From the NCBI RefSeq assembly GCF_004963255.1, contig NZ_SUGA01000002.1, positions 1 to 64,000 on the forward strand: a stretch of DNA of 64,000 nt, read 5' to 3'. Below are positions 45,284-54,086 of this stretch, piece by piece. A program made the translations under genes and the position numbers. Positions within the stretch are counted from its first letter, which is position 1. Each line of letters starts with the position of its first letter. A model generated the notes under the pieces. The model searched no databases. It worked only from the letters and a program-made list of their open reading frames with translations, and was not told the DNA's origin. The DNA is from Mesorhizobium sp. GTDB lineage: Bacteria > Pseudomonadota > Alphaproteobacteria > Rhizobiales > Rhizobiaceae.

Positions 45284-47089
45284 TCAGGCGACGAGGCCCT
45301 TGGTCAGTTCGAGCGCCTGCCGCTCGAACAGCCGCCGGTAGATGCCGCCATTGAGGCGGATCAGGTCGTCATGCGACCCCTCTTCGGCGATACGGCCGCG
45401 ATCGAAGACCAGCAGGCGGTCGAGCGCCCGGACCGTCGAGAGCCGGTGCGCGATGACAAGGGTCGTGCGCCCCACCATCAGCCGCTCCATCGCCCTCTGG
45501 ATCAGCACTTCCGATTCCGAATCGAGGCTCGATGTCGCCTCGTCCAGGATCAGGATGCGCGAATCCGCCAGGAAGGCTCGCGCGATCGCCACGCGCTGCC
45601 GCTCACCGCCAGAAAGCTTCACGCCGCGCTCGCCGACCAGGGTTCCGTAGCCCTTGGGCAGGTTGGTGATGAAATCATGCGCGCTGGCGAGTTTCGCCGC
45701 ATGCTCGATCTCGGCCTGGCTGGCGCCGGGCCTGGCATAGGCGATGTTCTCGGCAAGCGAGCGGTGGAACAGGATCGGCTCCTGCTGGACGATGGCGATC
45801 TGGCTGCGCAGCGATGCCTGCTCGACCTGCGAGATGTCCTGCCCGTCAATCAGGATCCGTCCGGCATTCACGTCATAGAGCCGCTGGATCAGCTTGACGA
45901 AGGTCGTCTTGCCCGAGCCCGAATGCCCGACCAGTCCAATGCGCTCGCCAGCCGCGATGTCGACCGAGAAATCGCGGTAGAGCGGCAGAAGATGGTTGCC
46001 GTAGTGGAACGTCACCTTGTCGAAGGCGACGCGCCCATCGGTGATCCGGATCGGCCGAGCTCCGGGCCGGTCCTCGATGCCGAGCGGCTCGGACTGGAAG
46101 TCGACCAGTTCCTCCATGTCGTTGACCGAGCGCTGCAGGTTGCGGATATGCGTGCCGATGTCGCGCAGATAGCCCTGCAGCACGAAGAACGAGGTCAGCA
46201 CGAAGGCGACGTCGCCGGCGCTCGCCTGGCCCCAGGCCCACAAGATGAGGGCAAGGCCGATGACTGCCGCCCGCATGACCAGCAGCAGCGCCCCTTGCGT
46301 GGTGCCGTTGGCGGTGCCGCGCATCCAGGTGCGGCCGGTGCGCAGCCGCCATTTGGCGACCACGCGCGCCAGCCGCGCTTCCTCGCGGGCCTCCGCGCCA
46401 AAGCCTTTGACGACCGCATTGCAGCTCACCGCGTCCGCCAGCGCGCCGCCCAGCCGCGTGTCCCAGCTGTTGGCGAGCCGCGCGGCGGGCGCGACATAGC
46501 CGAGCGACAGCATCGCGGTGACGGCGATGAACAGCACCGAGCCGGCCGCCACGACAGCTCCCATCAGCGGCCAGAACCAGCCGAGCAGCAGCGTCGATCC
46601 GACGAGCATGACGACCGATGGCAGCAGCGCGATCAGGATCGTGTCGTTGAGCAGGTCCAGCGCCCACATGCCGCGCGTGATCTTGCGCACCGTCGATCCG
46701 GCAAAGCTGTTGGCGTGCCAGTCCGTCGAGAAGCGCTGCACCCGATGGAAGGCGTCGGCGGCAATGTCCGACATCATCTTCAGCGTCAGCTCGACGATCC
46801 AAAGGAAGGCGACATTGCGCAGCATGACGCCTGCCAGCGCCAACGCCATCAGGATCGAGAACGCCGTCATCGCCGCGTTCCAGGCGACTTCATCGGTCCC
46901 GGCGCCGCTTGCGACCGCGTCGACCAGGCGGCCGGAATAGAAGGGCGTCAGCACATCGGCCAGCGTCGAGAGCAGGAATGCGCCCATGATGAGCGAAAGC
47001 CGCCACGGCTGGCGCTGCCAGTGGCTGAACGTGAAGCCGAGCACGCTGCGAAAGGCGCCGGCGCGCAGATCGATCTTGAAACGAGCCAT
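45284..47089 (-). CDS. ABC exporter, fused membrane and ATPase domains (MsbA/multidrug type)
   Basis: The 601-residue half-transporter has six transmembrane helices over about residues 25-320 and a C-terminal ATPase with Walker A GHSGSGKTT, signature LSGGERQRVAIARAF and Walker B ILILDEATSSLD. It is expected to work as a homodimer exporting lipids, drugs or peptides. ATG 47089 is used; a TTG six codons earlier lies in a hairpin. A 400-base leader with a possible 13-codon peptide precedes it, suggesting controlled translation. Confidence 0.88.
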   Translation of the reverse strand: MARFKIDLRAGAFRSVLGFTFSHWQRQPWRLSLIMGAFLLSTLADVLTPFYSGRLVDAVASGAGTDEVAWNAAMTAFSILMALALAGVMLRNVAFLWIVELTLKMMSDIAADAFHRVQRFSTDWHANSFAGSTVRKITRGMWALDLLNDTILIALLPSVVMLVGSTLLLGWFWPLMGAVVAAGSVLFIAVTAMLSLGYVAPAARLANSWDTRLGGALADAVSCNAVVKGFGAEAREEARLARVVAKWRLRTGRTWMRGTANGTTQGALLLVMRAAVIGLALILWAWGQASAGDVAFVLTSFFVLQGYLRDIGTHIRNLQRSVNDMEELVDFQSEPLGIEDRPGARPIRITDGRVAFDKVTFHYGNHLLPLYRDFSVDIAAGERIGLVGHSGSGKTTFVKLIQRLYDVNAGRILIDGQDISQVEQASLRSQIAIVQQEPILFHRSLAENIAYARPGASQAEIEHAAKLASAHDFITNLPKGYGTLVGERGVKLSGGERQRVAIARAFLADSRILILDEATSSLDSESEVLIQRAMERLMVGRTTLVIAHRLSTVRALDRLLVFDRGRIAEEGSHDDLIRLNGGIYRRLFERQALELTKGLVA

Positions 47090-47097
47090 GATGTCAT

Positions 47098-47117
47098 CCG
47101 GGCGCAAACGAGCCCGG
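47098..47117 (-). promoter_or_regulatory. Hairpin over the exporter translation start
   Basis: Perfect 6-base arms CCGGGC and GCCCGG with an 8-base loop end 8 bases before the exporter ATG (47089), where a ribosome site should be. No good Shine-Dalgarno is visible outside it. The hairpin could hide the initiation region. Inference only. Confidence 0.35.
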
Positions 47118-47282
47118 TCCCGGTAAAATCAAATTGGAAAACCCGCATCCGCGCCCTGCGGCGCCTCAAAAGAGCGGGAGGTTCAGTATGGTAGGCCGCC
47201 TGCCCTGAGGCGGCGACCGGCAGCGGCCAATGCCTGCGCTGCGTCCGGCCCTCCGAAAAACCTTCGGAAAGCCCGAGCAGAC

Positions 47283-47324
47283 TTACGCTTCGCGGCCTCG
47301 CATAACGATATCAAATCCTGCCAT
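47283..47324 (-). CDS. Possible 13-residue leader peptide
   Basis: ATG 47324 to TAA 47283 encodes MAGFDIVMRGREA. GGGAGG stands 5-10 bases before the start, one of the best ribosome sites in the window for so short a frame. It lies 194 bases upstream of the ABC exporter in the same direction. The arrangement resembles leader peptides that control resistance exporters through ribosome stalling. Expression is unproven. Confidence 0.35.
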   Translation of the reverse strand: MAGFDIVMRGREA

Positions 47325-47493
47325 ACGGTCCTCCCGGAAGGGAATCGCGGAGAGGTTCTTATAGGGAGGCATCGGCCGATCGCCAAGCCGGACCGTCGCC
47401 AAAACGACATCTGGTCCAAGCACTGAGACGAATTTGCAACAACGGCGGGTTGCGCGGGCTGGCGCATGCCGCGCAGAAACGGCTGAATCGATT

Positions 47494-47931
47494 TCAGTCA
47501 GGCGCGCTTGAAGCCGTCGGCTTGCCCGCTATTCGATCCAGCCGCATGTAGCGTCCGTCCGTCGACGCCTTGAATCCGAACTTCTCGTAGAGGCTGTGGG
47601 CGTCGTCGGTCGACAGGCTCCAATGCGTCACCGTGCTGACTTCGGGATGATCGATCAGCGCCTGGACGAGCAGCTTGCCGATCCCCCGCCCGCGATGCTG
47701 TGGCCAGATGATGACGTCGGCGACATAGGCAAAGACCGTGTAGTCGGTGATCGCGCGGGCGAAGCCGACCTGCTCGCCATCGAGATAGGCGCCGGCGCAG
47801 AGCGAGTTGTCGAAGGCCCGGCGGTGGGCCTCGTCGGTCCGCGACGCGCCCCAATAGCTTTGCATGAGCTGATCGGACGTTGCCCGGAAATCGATCCGCA
47901 ACAGGTCGAAGCTGATTTCTATGTCTTGCAT
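47494..47931 (-). CDS. GNAT-family N-acetyltransferase
   Basis: ATG 47931 gives a 145-residue GNAT protein with the acetyl-CoA loop VADVIIWPQHRGRGIGKLLV (Q/R-x-x-G-x-G/A: QHRGRGIG) and the C-terminal HWSLSTDDAHSLYEKFGFKA. A TTG at 47964 would overlap the end of nadE by 4 bases and is possible. Acceptor substrate unknown. It is directly downstream of nadE on the same strand and probably co-transcribed. Confidence 0.82.
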   Translation of the reverse strand: MQDIEISFDLLRIDFRATSDQLMQSYWGASRTDEAHRRAFDNSLCAGAYLDGEQVGFARAITDYTVFAYVADVIIWPQHRGRGIGKLLVQALIDHPEVSTVTHWSLSTDDAHSLYEKFGFKASTDGRYMRLDRIAGKPTASSAPD

Positions 47932-47960
47932 GCGCTGCGCTGCCGCAATCTCGCCGGAGA

Positions 47961-49673
47961 TCAACCGCGATCCCGGAACCGGTTGGTGATTGGATAGCGG
48001 CGGTCGCGGCCGAAATTCTTCCGCGTGATCTTCACGCCGGGCGCCGCCTGCCGGCGCTTGTATTCGGCGATGTAGAGCAGGTGCTCGACACGGGTCACCG
48101 TCGCCCGGTCATGGCCGCGTGCGACGATGTCGTCGACGCTCATCTCGTTCTCGACCAGGCATTCCAGGATGTCGTCCAGCACCGGATAGGGCGGCAGCGA
48201 ATCCTGGTCTGTCTGGTTCTCGCGCAGTTCCGCCGACGGCGCCTTGTCGATGATGTTCTTCGGAATGACCTCGCCGGAAGGACCGAGCGCGCCCGGCGGC
48301 ACATGGGAATTGCGCCAGCGCGACAGCGCGTAGACCTGCATCTTGTAGAGATCCTTGATCGGATTGAAGCCGCCATTCATGTCGCCGTAAAGCGTGGCGT
48401 AGCCGACCGACATCTCGCTCTTGTTGCCGGTGGTGACGACCATCGAACCGAATTTGTTCGAGATCGCCATCAGGATGGTGCCGCGCGCGCGGCTTTGCAG
48501 GTTTTCCTCGGTGATGCCTTCCTGGGTGCCCTCGAAGAGTTGGGTCAGCGCATGCCTGAAGCCTTCGACCGGCTCGGAGATCGGCACGATGTCATAACGA
48601 CAACCGAGCGCGCGCGCGCAGTCTTCCGCGTCCTTCAGCGAATCTTTCGACGTGTAGCGGTAGGGCATCATAACAGTGCGCAACCGCTCCTCGCCCAGCG
48701 CATCGACGGCCAAGGCCGCGCAGATCGCCGAGTCGATGCCGCCGGAGAGGCCAAGCACGACGTTCTTGAAGCCGTTCTTGTTGACGTAGTCGCGCAGGCC
48801 GAGCATGCAGGCGCGATAGTCCGCCTCTTCCCGGTCGGGGATCTTCGACATCGGGCCTTCCGAACAGACCCAGCTATCGGAATTATTTCCATTTTGCGCG
48901 CCTGCGGCGACGCGGCTTCTTTTCCAGGTGGTGACGTCGAGCGCCTCCTCGAACTGGCTCATCTGGAAGGCAAGCGTCTTGTCGGAACCTATGGCGAAAG
49001 ACGCCCCGTCGAAGATCAGCTCGTCCTGGCCGCCAAGCTGGTTGGCGTAGATGATCGGCAAGCCGGTTTCGATGACCTGGCGGATGACGACCTGGTGGCG
49101 CACGTCGATCTTGGCGCGGTAATAGGGCGAACCGTTCGGCACCAGCAGGATCTCGGCTCCGCTTTCGGCCAGCGTCTCACAGACCGCTATGTCGCCCCAG
49201 ATGTCCTCGCAGATCGGGATGCCGATCCGCACGCCGCGGAAATTGACCGGCCCCTGCAGTTCAGGTCCGGCCTGGAAGACGCGCTTCTCGTCGAACTCGC
49301 CGTAGTTGGGCAGATCGAGCTTGTAGCGCTCGGCGATAATCTTGCCACCGTCGGCGACGACGATGGAATTATGCGTGCCGGTCTTGCGCTTCAGCGGCGT
49401 GCCGATGATGACGCCGGGTCCGCCATCGGCAGTATCCTGCGCGAAATCATCGGCCGCTTTCTCGCAGGCCTTGAGGAAGGAAGGCTTCAGCACCAGGTCT
49501 TCCGGCGGATAACCGGCGAGGAAGAGCTCGGTGTAGAGCACCAGGTCGGCACCCTGTCGCGCCGCGTCCGCCCTCGCCTCACGCGCTTTTGCCAGATTGC
49601 CGGCGACGTCGCCGACAGTCGGATTCAGCTGGGCGACGGCGATGCGCAGGATATCGGGAGCGGTCTTGGTCAT
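47961..49673 (-). CDS. nadE: Glutamine-dependent NAD+ synthetase
   Basis: The 570-residue enzyme makes the last step of NAD synthesis, amidating deamido-NAD with ammonia from glutamine. The N-terminal nitrilase-type glutaminase has Glu49 (LYTELFLAG), Lys118 (RYKLDLPNYGEF) and Cys155 (IPICEDIWGD). The C-terminal synthetase has the ATP loop VVLGLSGGIDSAI and the segment TTGNKSEMSVGYATLYGD. ATG 49673 is chosen; 18 upstream in-frame residues are not family-like. Length is standard. Confidence 0.95.
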   Translation of the reverse strand: MTKTAPDILRIAVAQLNPTVGDVAGNLAKAREARADAARQGADLVLYTELFLAGYPPEDLVLKPSFLKACEKAADDFAQDTADGGPGVIIGTPLKRKTGTHNSIVVADGGKIIAERYKLDLPNYGEFDEKRVFQAGPELQGPVNFRGVRIGIPICEDIWGDIAVCETLAESGAEILLVPNGSPYYRAKIDVRHQVVIRQVIETGLPIIYANQLGGQDELIFDGASFAIGSDKTLAFQMSQFEEALDVTTWKRSRVAAGAQNGNNSDSWVCSEGPMSKIPDREEADYRACMLGLRDYVNKNGFKNVVLGLSGGIDSAICAALAVDALGEERLRTVMMPYRYTSKDSLKDAEDCARALGCRYDIVPISEPVEGFRHALTQLFEGTQEGITEENLQSRARGTILMAISNKFGSMVVTTGNKSEMSVGYATLYGDMNGGFNPIKDLYKMQVYALSRWRNSHVPPGALGPSGEVIPKNIIDKAPSAELRENQTDQDSLPPYPVLDDILECLVENEMSVDDIVARGHDRATVTRVEHLLYIAEYKRRQAAPGVKITRKNFGRDRRYPITNRFRDRG

Positions 49674-49749
49674 GGAATGGATGTAGCGTGGCAGAAATCG
49701 CCCGGCAATGGCGATCGCTTGTGCCAATTAGGATCGATCGACCGATGTC

Positions 49750-49850
49750 GATCGTATCCCGACTAATCGGCGAAGCCGATTATGTCCTGATCGATCGCAG
49801 ATCGTATCCTGATCGATCGGCGTCGGCCCGATCGTATCCTGATCGCCTAA
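49750..49850. repeat. Degenerate ~30-bp direct repeats rich in GATC
   Basis: Units begin with ATCGTATCC: 49751 (30 bp to the next phase), 49801 and 49831, with a degenerate unit TATGTCCTGATCG at 49781. CTGATCG follows in three of four units. The repeat fills the gap between nadE and the tag-type gene and extends into the last codons of the latter. No known family is recognised; replication slippage could explain it. Confidence 0.6.
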
Positions 49851-50560
49851 TCGCCCATATACTCGCGCAACGCCTCCGCCGACCGGTTCTCGCCGATCGA
49901 CATCGCCAGGATGCGCGAGATGTGGCGGCGCGGCAGGCCGGTCTCGGCCGACCATTGGTTGATCTGCGCCTGGATTTTTTCGAGGTCCCGCTTCGAGGTT
50001 GGATTCTCGGCTATGTCGAGACCGGCATCGCGCAAGGCCGCCGCCATGTCGGCGGAAACGACGAACGTGTCCCATTCCAGCCAGCGCAGGAAATACTGGC
50101 CCGTGTTGCCGCCGAGCCGGCTGCCATGCTTGGCCAGATAGGCGGTCAGGCCGATCTGATCGTCGGCCGGCCAGGCGGCAATGAATTTGCCGAAGCTGCC
50201 ATGCTCCTTCGAGACGCGGTCGACGAAGGCGGCATTGTCGCGCACCGATCTGATCTTCTGCGGGTTGCGCACGATGCGGCTGTCGGATGCCAGCTCGTGC
50301 CAGAAGTCGTCCGGCTGGAACAGAAGCCGCTTCGGCTCGAAGCCGAGGAACGCTTCCTCGAAACCCGGCCATTTCTGCTCGATGACCCGCCATACGAAGC
50401 CGGCGGCGAAGATCCGCTCGGCCATGGTGGAGAGAATGCGATCGTCGGGGACTTTCGCCACCGCCTTGTTGTCGGGCGCAGGGCCAAGCAGCGGCGCCAG
50501 CACCGCCTCCCCGCCCTTGCGCTTTGCCGCCCGTGCATGGATTTTCTGGAAATCGAGCAT
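49847..50560 (-). CDS. DNA-3-methyladenine glycosylase I-like protein
   Basis: ATG 50560 gives 237 residues of the Tag superfamily: ILSTMAERIFAAGFVWRVIE, then FEEAFLGFEP and NPQKIRSVRDNAAFVDRV. This branch, widespread in rhizobia, is longer than E. coli Tag (187) and lacks the obvious N-terminal Cys zinc ligand, so activity on 3-methyladenine is only inferred. The last codons run into a short direct-repeat array. It is divergent from the DUF1003 gene. Confidence 0.7.
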   Translation of the reverse strand: MLDFQKIHARAAKRKGGEAVLAPLLGPAPDNKAVAKVPDDRILSTMAERIFAAGFVWRVIEQKWPGFEEAFLGFEPKRLLFQPDDFWHELASDSRIVRNPQKIRSVRDNAAFVDRVSKEHGSFGKFIAAWPADDQIGLTAYLAKHGSRLGGNTGQYFLRWLEWDTFVVSADMAAALRDAGLDIAENPTSKRDLEKIQAQINQWSAETGLPRRHISRILAMSIGENRSAEALREYMGD

Positions 50561-50651
50561 CTTTGCCCTCGCCTGTCCGCCGCAATCTAGCACTTCACGT
50601 GCGGCCCGGCAGCCTCTACGTCTATCGATGCCCGGGCGAAGGAGAAGGCAG

Positions 50652-51215
50652 ATGAACAAGATCGTCGAAGACATGGCGAACCGCTTGCTCAAGCGCAAAC
50701 CGGATGGTTTCGGTCCGCTCGAGAGCCGCGTGCTTCAATCGACGCTCGAGCGCACCACCATCACGCGCGACACCAACAAGGCCGTCGCCTTCCACGAGAC
50801 CTATGGCGACCGCGTCGCCGACGCGATCGCCAGGATCGGCGGCTCCTGGACCTTCATCCTCGGCTTCCTGGCGTTTCTCTCCCTCTGGATCCTAGTCAAC
50901 GCCTGGCTGCTGACGCGCGACGCCTTCGACCCCTACCCCTTCATTTTCCTCAACCTCGTGCTGTCGATGCTGGCGGCGATCCAGGCGCCGGTGATCATGA
51001 TGTCGCAGAACCGCCAGGCCGAGCGCGACCGCATCGACGCGGCGCATGACTATGAGGTCAATCTGAAGGCGGAGATCGAGATCATGGCCCTGCATGAAAA
51101 GCTCGACGAGCTGCGCCACAGCGAGATCATCGGCATGCGAGACGAGATCCTGCGCATGGCCGAACAGATCAGGCGCATCGACGAGAAACTGTCGGCGCGG
51201 CCCGTCACAGAATGA
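50652..51215 (+). CDS. DUF1003 membrane protein
   Basis: The 187-residue protein has a soluble N-terminus, two transmembrane helices (SWTFILGFLAFLSLWILVNA and FLNLVLSMLAAIQAPVIMMS) with the short conserved FDPYPFIFLN between them, and a C-terminal coiled region (NRQAERDRIDAAHDYEVNLK). This is the complete DUF1003 layout. Function is unknown. ATG 50652 follows GGAGAAGG. Its stop overlaps by 4 bases the start of the DedA gene. Confidence 0.88.
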   Translation: MNKIVEDMANRLLKRKPDGFGPLESRVLQSTLERTTITRDTNKAVAFHETYGDRVADAIARIGGSWTFILGFLAFLSLWILVNAWLLTRDAFDPYPFIFLNLVLSMLAAIQAPVIMMSQNRQAERDRIDAAHDYEVNLKAEIEIMALHEKLDELRHSEIIGMRDEILRMAEQIRRIDEKLSARPVTE

Positions 51216-51811
51216 ACGGGACCATCCATCATCTCATCGAGCAATACGGGCTGATCGCGGTCTTCCTGGGCTGCGTCGCCGAAGGCGAAAGTGCCGCGAT
51301 CCTTGGCGGTTTCTTCGCTCATCAGCACGTCTTCGTGCTGTGGCAGACTTTCCTAGCCGCCTTCCTCGGCGCCTTCGCCGGCGACACGTTCTTCTTCACC
51401 CTCGGCCGCAGCTTCGCCGAGCATCGCTATGTGAGGAGGTTGCGCAGGCGGCCGGGCTTCAGCCGCGCCTACCGCCTGCTCAACACCCATCCCAACATCT
51501 TCGTGCTGACCAACCGCTACATCTACGGCATGCGGCTGGTCGGCGGTATCGCTGCAGGCCTGTCGACCGTGCCAATGTCGCGCTTCGTCATCCTGAATGC
51601 CATCTCTTCCGCCGTCTGGGCGGCTCTGTTCAGCGCTATCGGCTATGTCTTCGGCCTGGGCGCGGAGCGCATGGTGGGCCAGGCGTTCGAGCGGCATGAG
51701 CGCCTGCTCATTGCCCTTGGCGTCGGCGTCGGCGTCGCAATCATTGCCTGGCTGGTCGGCCATCATTTTGCCGGACGCGAACGCGCCAAGGAAGATCGGG
51801 CAGGATCCTGA
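51212..51811 (+). CDS. DedA-family membrane protein
   Basis: The 199-residue protein has the DedA (SNARE-associated) domain: IEQYGLIAVFLGCVAEGESA, then GAFAGDTFFFTLGR with the conserved acidic and Arg residues, and NRYIYGMRLVGGIAAGLSTV with the F/Y-x-R-x-x-P-like G motif. Such proteins act in phospholipid recycling (undecaprenyl- or glycerophospholipid flipping) and envelope homeostasis. It is translationally coupled to the DUF1003 gene (ATGA overlap). Confidence 0.88.
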   Translation: MNGTIHHLIEQYGLIAVFLGCVAEGESAAILGGFFAHQHVFVLWQTFLAAFLGAFAGDTFFFTLGRSFAEHRYVRRLRRRPGFSRAYRLLNTHPNIFVLTNRYIYGMRLVGGIAAGLSTVPMSRFVILNAISSAVWAALFSAIGYVFGLGAERMVGQAFERHERLLIALGVGVGVAIIAWLVGHHFAGRERAKEDRAGS

Positions 51812-51821
51812 TCCGCCAGGA

Positions 51822-52181
51822 TCAGATCGGCGCGCCGGTGAGGCGCTCGATCAAGGCGATTCCCCAGACGCCGCCGGCGATCACGATCGAAATCAGCACC
51901 GCCAGTGACCCGCAATCCTTGGCGAGTTGGATTTCGATGTGGAATTCGCGCGAGATCGCGTCGCAGGCCGCCTCGATGCCGGTGTTGAGCACTTCGACCA
52001 TGATCAACAGCAGAACCGCGCCGATCAAAAGGGCATAACCGCGCCAGGAGACCGAGATGAACCAGCCGGCCGGCAGGGCAAGCGCCAGCAACAGCAGCTC
52101 CTGCTGAAATGCCTTTTCATGCGCGGCCAACTTGCGGAAGGCCCGAACCGAATTGATGAAAGCGTCGATCAGCCGCTGCAT
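51822..52181 (-). CDS. dgkA: Diacylglycerol kinase
   Basis: The 119-residue integral membrane enzyme phosphorylates diacylglycerol to phosphatidic acid. It has three transmembrane helices and the family signature EVLNTGIEAACDAISRE with the catalytic Glu, then LAKDCGSLAVLIS. Length equals typical DgkA (about 120). ATG 52181. It is convergent with the DedA gene; both fit membrane-lipid maintenance. Confidence 0.93.
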   Translation of the reverse strand: MQRLIDAFINSVRAFRKLAAHEKAFQQELLLLALALPAGWFISVSWRGYALLIGAVLLLIMVEVLNTGIEAACDAISREFHIEIQLAKDCGSLAVLISIVIAGGVWGIALIERLTGAPI

Positions 52182-52257
52182 GCCCAGCCCCGTTTCGAGT
52201 CACCGTGAGGGGATATCGCAACGGCCGGATCAAGGGAATAAGCCAGCCGCCGCAAAT

Positions 52258-52677
52258 TCACCCGTCGGCGACCTTTATCGACGGCGTCGATTTCTCGAAC
52301 TGCGGCAGCCCGTCCTCGATCGAATAGTAATCGCCCTTGTCGCCGACGAAGATGTGGCTTTCCGCCGTGAGGCCGCTCGGCCTCTCGAAGGATCCGGCCA
52401 TGATGGAAATCGTATCCAGTTCATTGTGCTTCCAGAAGAGCAGCGAGCCGCAGGTCCGGCAGAAGCCGCGTTTCGCCACATCCGAAGCACCGTACCAGCT
52501 GAGCGCGTCGGCCCCTTCTATGACGATATCGGCATCCCTTGAGGCGGTAGCCGCGACGAAATGGCCGGTCTGCCGGCGACATTGCGAGCAATGGCAGTAG
52601 ACGACGCCGCGCAACGGGCCACTCGTCCTGAAACGCACCGCCCCGCACAGGCACGATCCGCTGTGGTTGTCGTCCAT
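52258..52677 (-). CDS. GFA/CENP-V family zinc protein
   Basis: The 139-residue protein carries the zinc ligands of the glutathione-dependent formaldehyde-activating family: GSCLCGAVRF, YCHCSQCRRQTG and GFCRTCGSLLFW (seven cysteines). Members bind formaldehyde-glutathione or serve unknown roles. ATG 52677 follows AGGAGG. The gene stands alone between dgkA and the diguanylate cyclase region. Confidence 0.9.
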   Translation of the reverse strand: MDDNHSGSCLCGAVRFRTSGPLRGVVYCHCSQCRRQTGHFVAATASRDADIVIEGADALSWYGASDVAKRGFCRTCGSLLFWKHNELDTISIMAGSFERPSGLTAESHIFVGDKGDYYSIEDGLPQFEKSTPSIKVADG

Positions 52678-52992
52678 TTCCGGCCTCCTTCGACCATCTG
52701 CCCGATCCATTACCGGACAGAATTTCAGGTTTGAAATGGCTGGGCGCAGGCAAATGCGACACCGAAGCGACGCGTTTCAAAAGCTGCGCCTCACACGACT
52801 CTACATCCTGAGGTAGCAGAGACATCGGGGAAATGCAGGCTATTAAGGAAACTTTAGCGCAACTGCATCTATGTTTCCCACAAGCGGAGGTCGTGAGGGG
52901 ACGCGCATTCGCAATTCCGATTCAAATCCCCGAGTTAGCGACTCCCGGCGGTGGCAGGTCTCCGGTCGCACTGAAGGGGCAGTGAAGACGAT
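52678..52992. other. Intergenic region upstream of the diguanylate cyclase gene
   Basis: This 315-base region carries the promoters of the divergent GFA and GGDEF genes. I found no RNA gene. A stretch at about 52900-52930 with GATTCAAATCCCC resembles a T-loop, but no tRNA can be folded around it. No repeat copies were found. Confidence 0.4.
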
Positions 52993-54063
52993 ATGCAACC
53001 GGCAGCCATCCCGCCTGACAGGAATACCGACATCGCCAGCACGGTCGTGGCGACGATGCGCCAGCTCGGCGTGCTCGGCCTGCCGCGCAACTACGAAATT
53101 TTCTATGAGGCGCTGAACGGTAGCAACCATGAGCTCAGCCTTGCCGTTGTCGGGCTGAGCAATCGCCCGACCCAGGAGGACCTCGACGGCATCGGGCGCA
53201 CCTTCTTCCCCCAGCATCACGGACCGGCCATCGTCGAGCATGCCCGCGAGATGGTCGCCAAGGAGCTCGAGGACATCGCCGCGCTGTTGCGTAGCGAGCG
53301 CTCGCATATCGAGAAATACGGCCGTCTCCTCGACGAGACCTCGAGCGGCCTGAGCAATCGCAGCCTGCTTTCGCAGGAACTCCTGCATAAGATCGCCAGC
53401 GCAATGTCGGCCGCCACCAGCTCGACGATCGATCATGGCCGCCAGATCGCCAGCACGCTCAGCGAAAAGACGGCCGAGCTTGAAAGCGTCAAGTCGAAGC
53501 TCGAGGAATACAAGCGGCTTGCCGACACCGACCCGCTCACGCAACTGTGGAATCGACGCGCCTTCGACAAGGAGATCGCCCGGATCTACAACAGCAATCG
53601 CGGCATTCTGTTCAACGCCTTGATCCTTGCCGATATCGATCATTTCAAGGACATAAACGATCGTTACGGCCATCCGGTCGGCGACAGGATCCTGCAGATC
53701 ATCGCCGAGATCTTCCAGTCCAGCGTGCGTTCCGACATGTTCGTCGCGCGCACCGGCGGCGAGGAATTCGCGTTTATCGTTGAAGGCGCCAGCGAGGACG
53801 CCACATACGAGATCGCCGAGCGCATCCGCGCGCTGATCGAGCAGACCCCATTCACCAGCAGCCAGACCGGCATGAATTACGGCACCGTCACCGTATCGCT
53901 GGGCATCTGCATGGCCTCGGAGGCGGAAAACCCCGAGGACCTCTACACCAAGGCGGACCGGGCGCTTTACCGCTCCAAGGTCGGCGGCCGCAACCGTGTG
54001 ACAAGGCATTCGGCCACTGGCGGACGAGCCGGCAAAGGCTGGCTGCTTTACAAGAAAGACTGA
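52993..54063 (+). CDS. Diguanylate cyclase (GGDEF), soluble
   Basis: The 356-residue protein makes the second messenger cyclic di-GMP from two GTP. The N-terminal half (1-180) is helical with a coiled segment (TLSEKTAELESVKSKLEEYK), probably a dimerisation or sensor part without transmembrane helices. The GGDEF domain starts at DPLTQLWNRRAFDKEI, with metal Asp in LADIDHFKDINDRYGH and the active site RTGGEEFAF. At the usual inhibitory-site position the sequence is RSDM, so the R-x-x-D product-inhibition site appears altered. Start ATG 52993. Confidence 0.92.
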   Translation: MQPAAIPPDRNTDIASTVVATMRQLGVLGLPRNYEIFYEALNGSNHELSLAVVGLSNRPTQEDLDGIGRTFFPQHHGPAIVEHAREMVAKELEDIAALLRSERSHIEKYGRLLDETSSGLSNRSLLSQELLHKIASAMSAATSSTIDHGRQIASTLSEKTAELESVKSKLEEYKRLADTDPLTQLWNRRAFDKEIARIYNSNRGILFNALILADIDHFKDINDRYGHPVGDRILQIIAEIFQSSVRSDMFVARTGGEEFAFIVEGASEDATYEIAERIRALIEQTPFTSSQTGMNYGTVTVSLGICMASEAENPEDLYTKADRALYRSKVGGRNRVTRHSATGGRAGKGWLLYKKD

Positions 54064-54086
54064 CATCACCCTTTCCAGAAGAATTT

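Larger units (their letters stand above)
47090..47493. other. Long leader/intergenic region upstream of the ABC exporter
   Basis: The 404 bases between the exporter start and the GNAT stop contain a candidate leader peptide (47283-47324), a short stem CCGAA/TTCGG at about 47253-47268 and a hairpin touching the exporter start (47098-47117). No other convincing gene was found; a 94-residue minus-strand frame (47183-47467) overlaps the leader in another frame and looks non-coding. Confidence 0.45.

Noticed and set aside
45371..47194. 607-residue open frame on the plus strand opposite the ABC exporter
   Set aside because: It mirrors a clear gene on the other strand, is extremely rich in Arg, His, Asp and Gln, and has no recognisable domain: a GC-bias shadow.
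47183..47467. 94-residue minus-strand frame upstream of the ABC exporter
   Set aside because: Arg/Ala-rich, no ribosome site, and in conflict with a better-supported short leader frame.
48081..49766. 561-residue plus-strand frame opposite nadE
   Set aside because: Shadow of nadE; no ribosome site and no domain.
52900..52960. T-loop-like GATTCAAATCCCC as a possible tRNA
   Set aside because: No pairing acceptor strands or anticodon arm can be formed around it.
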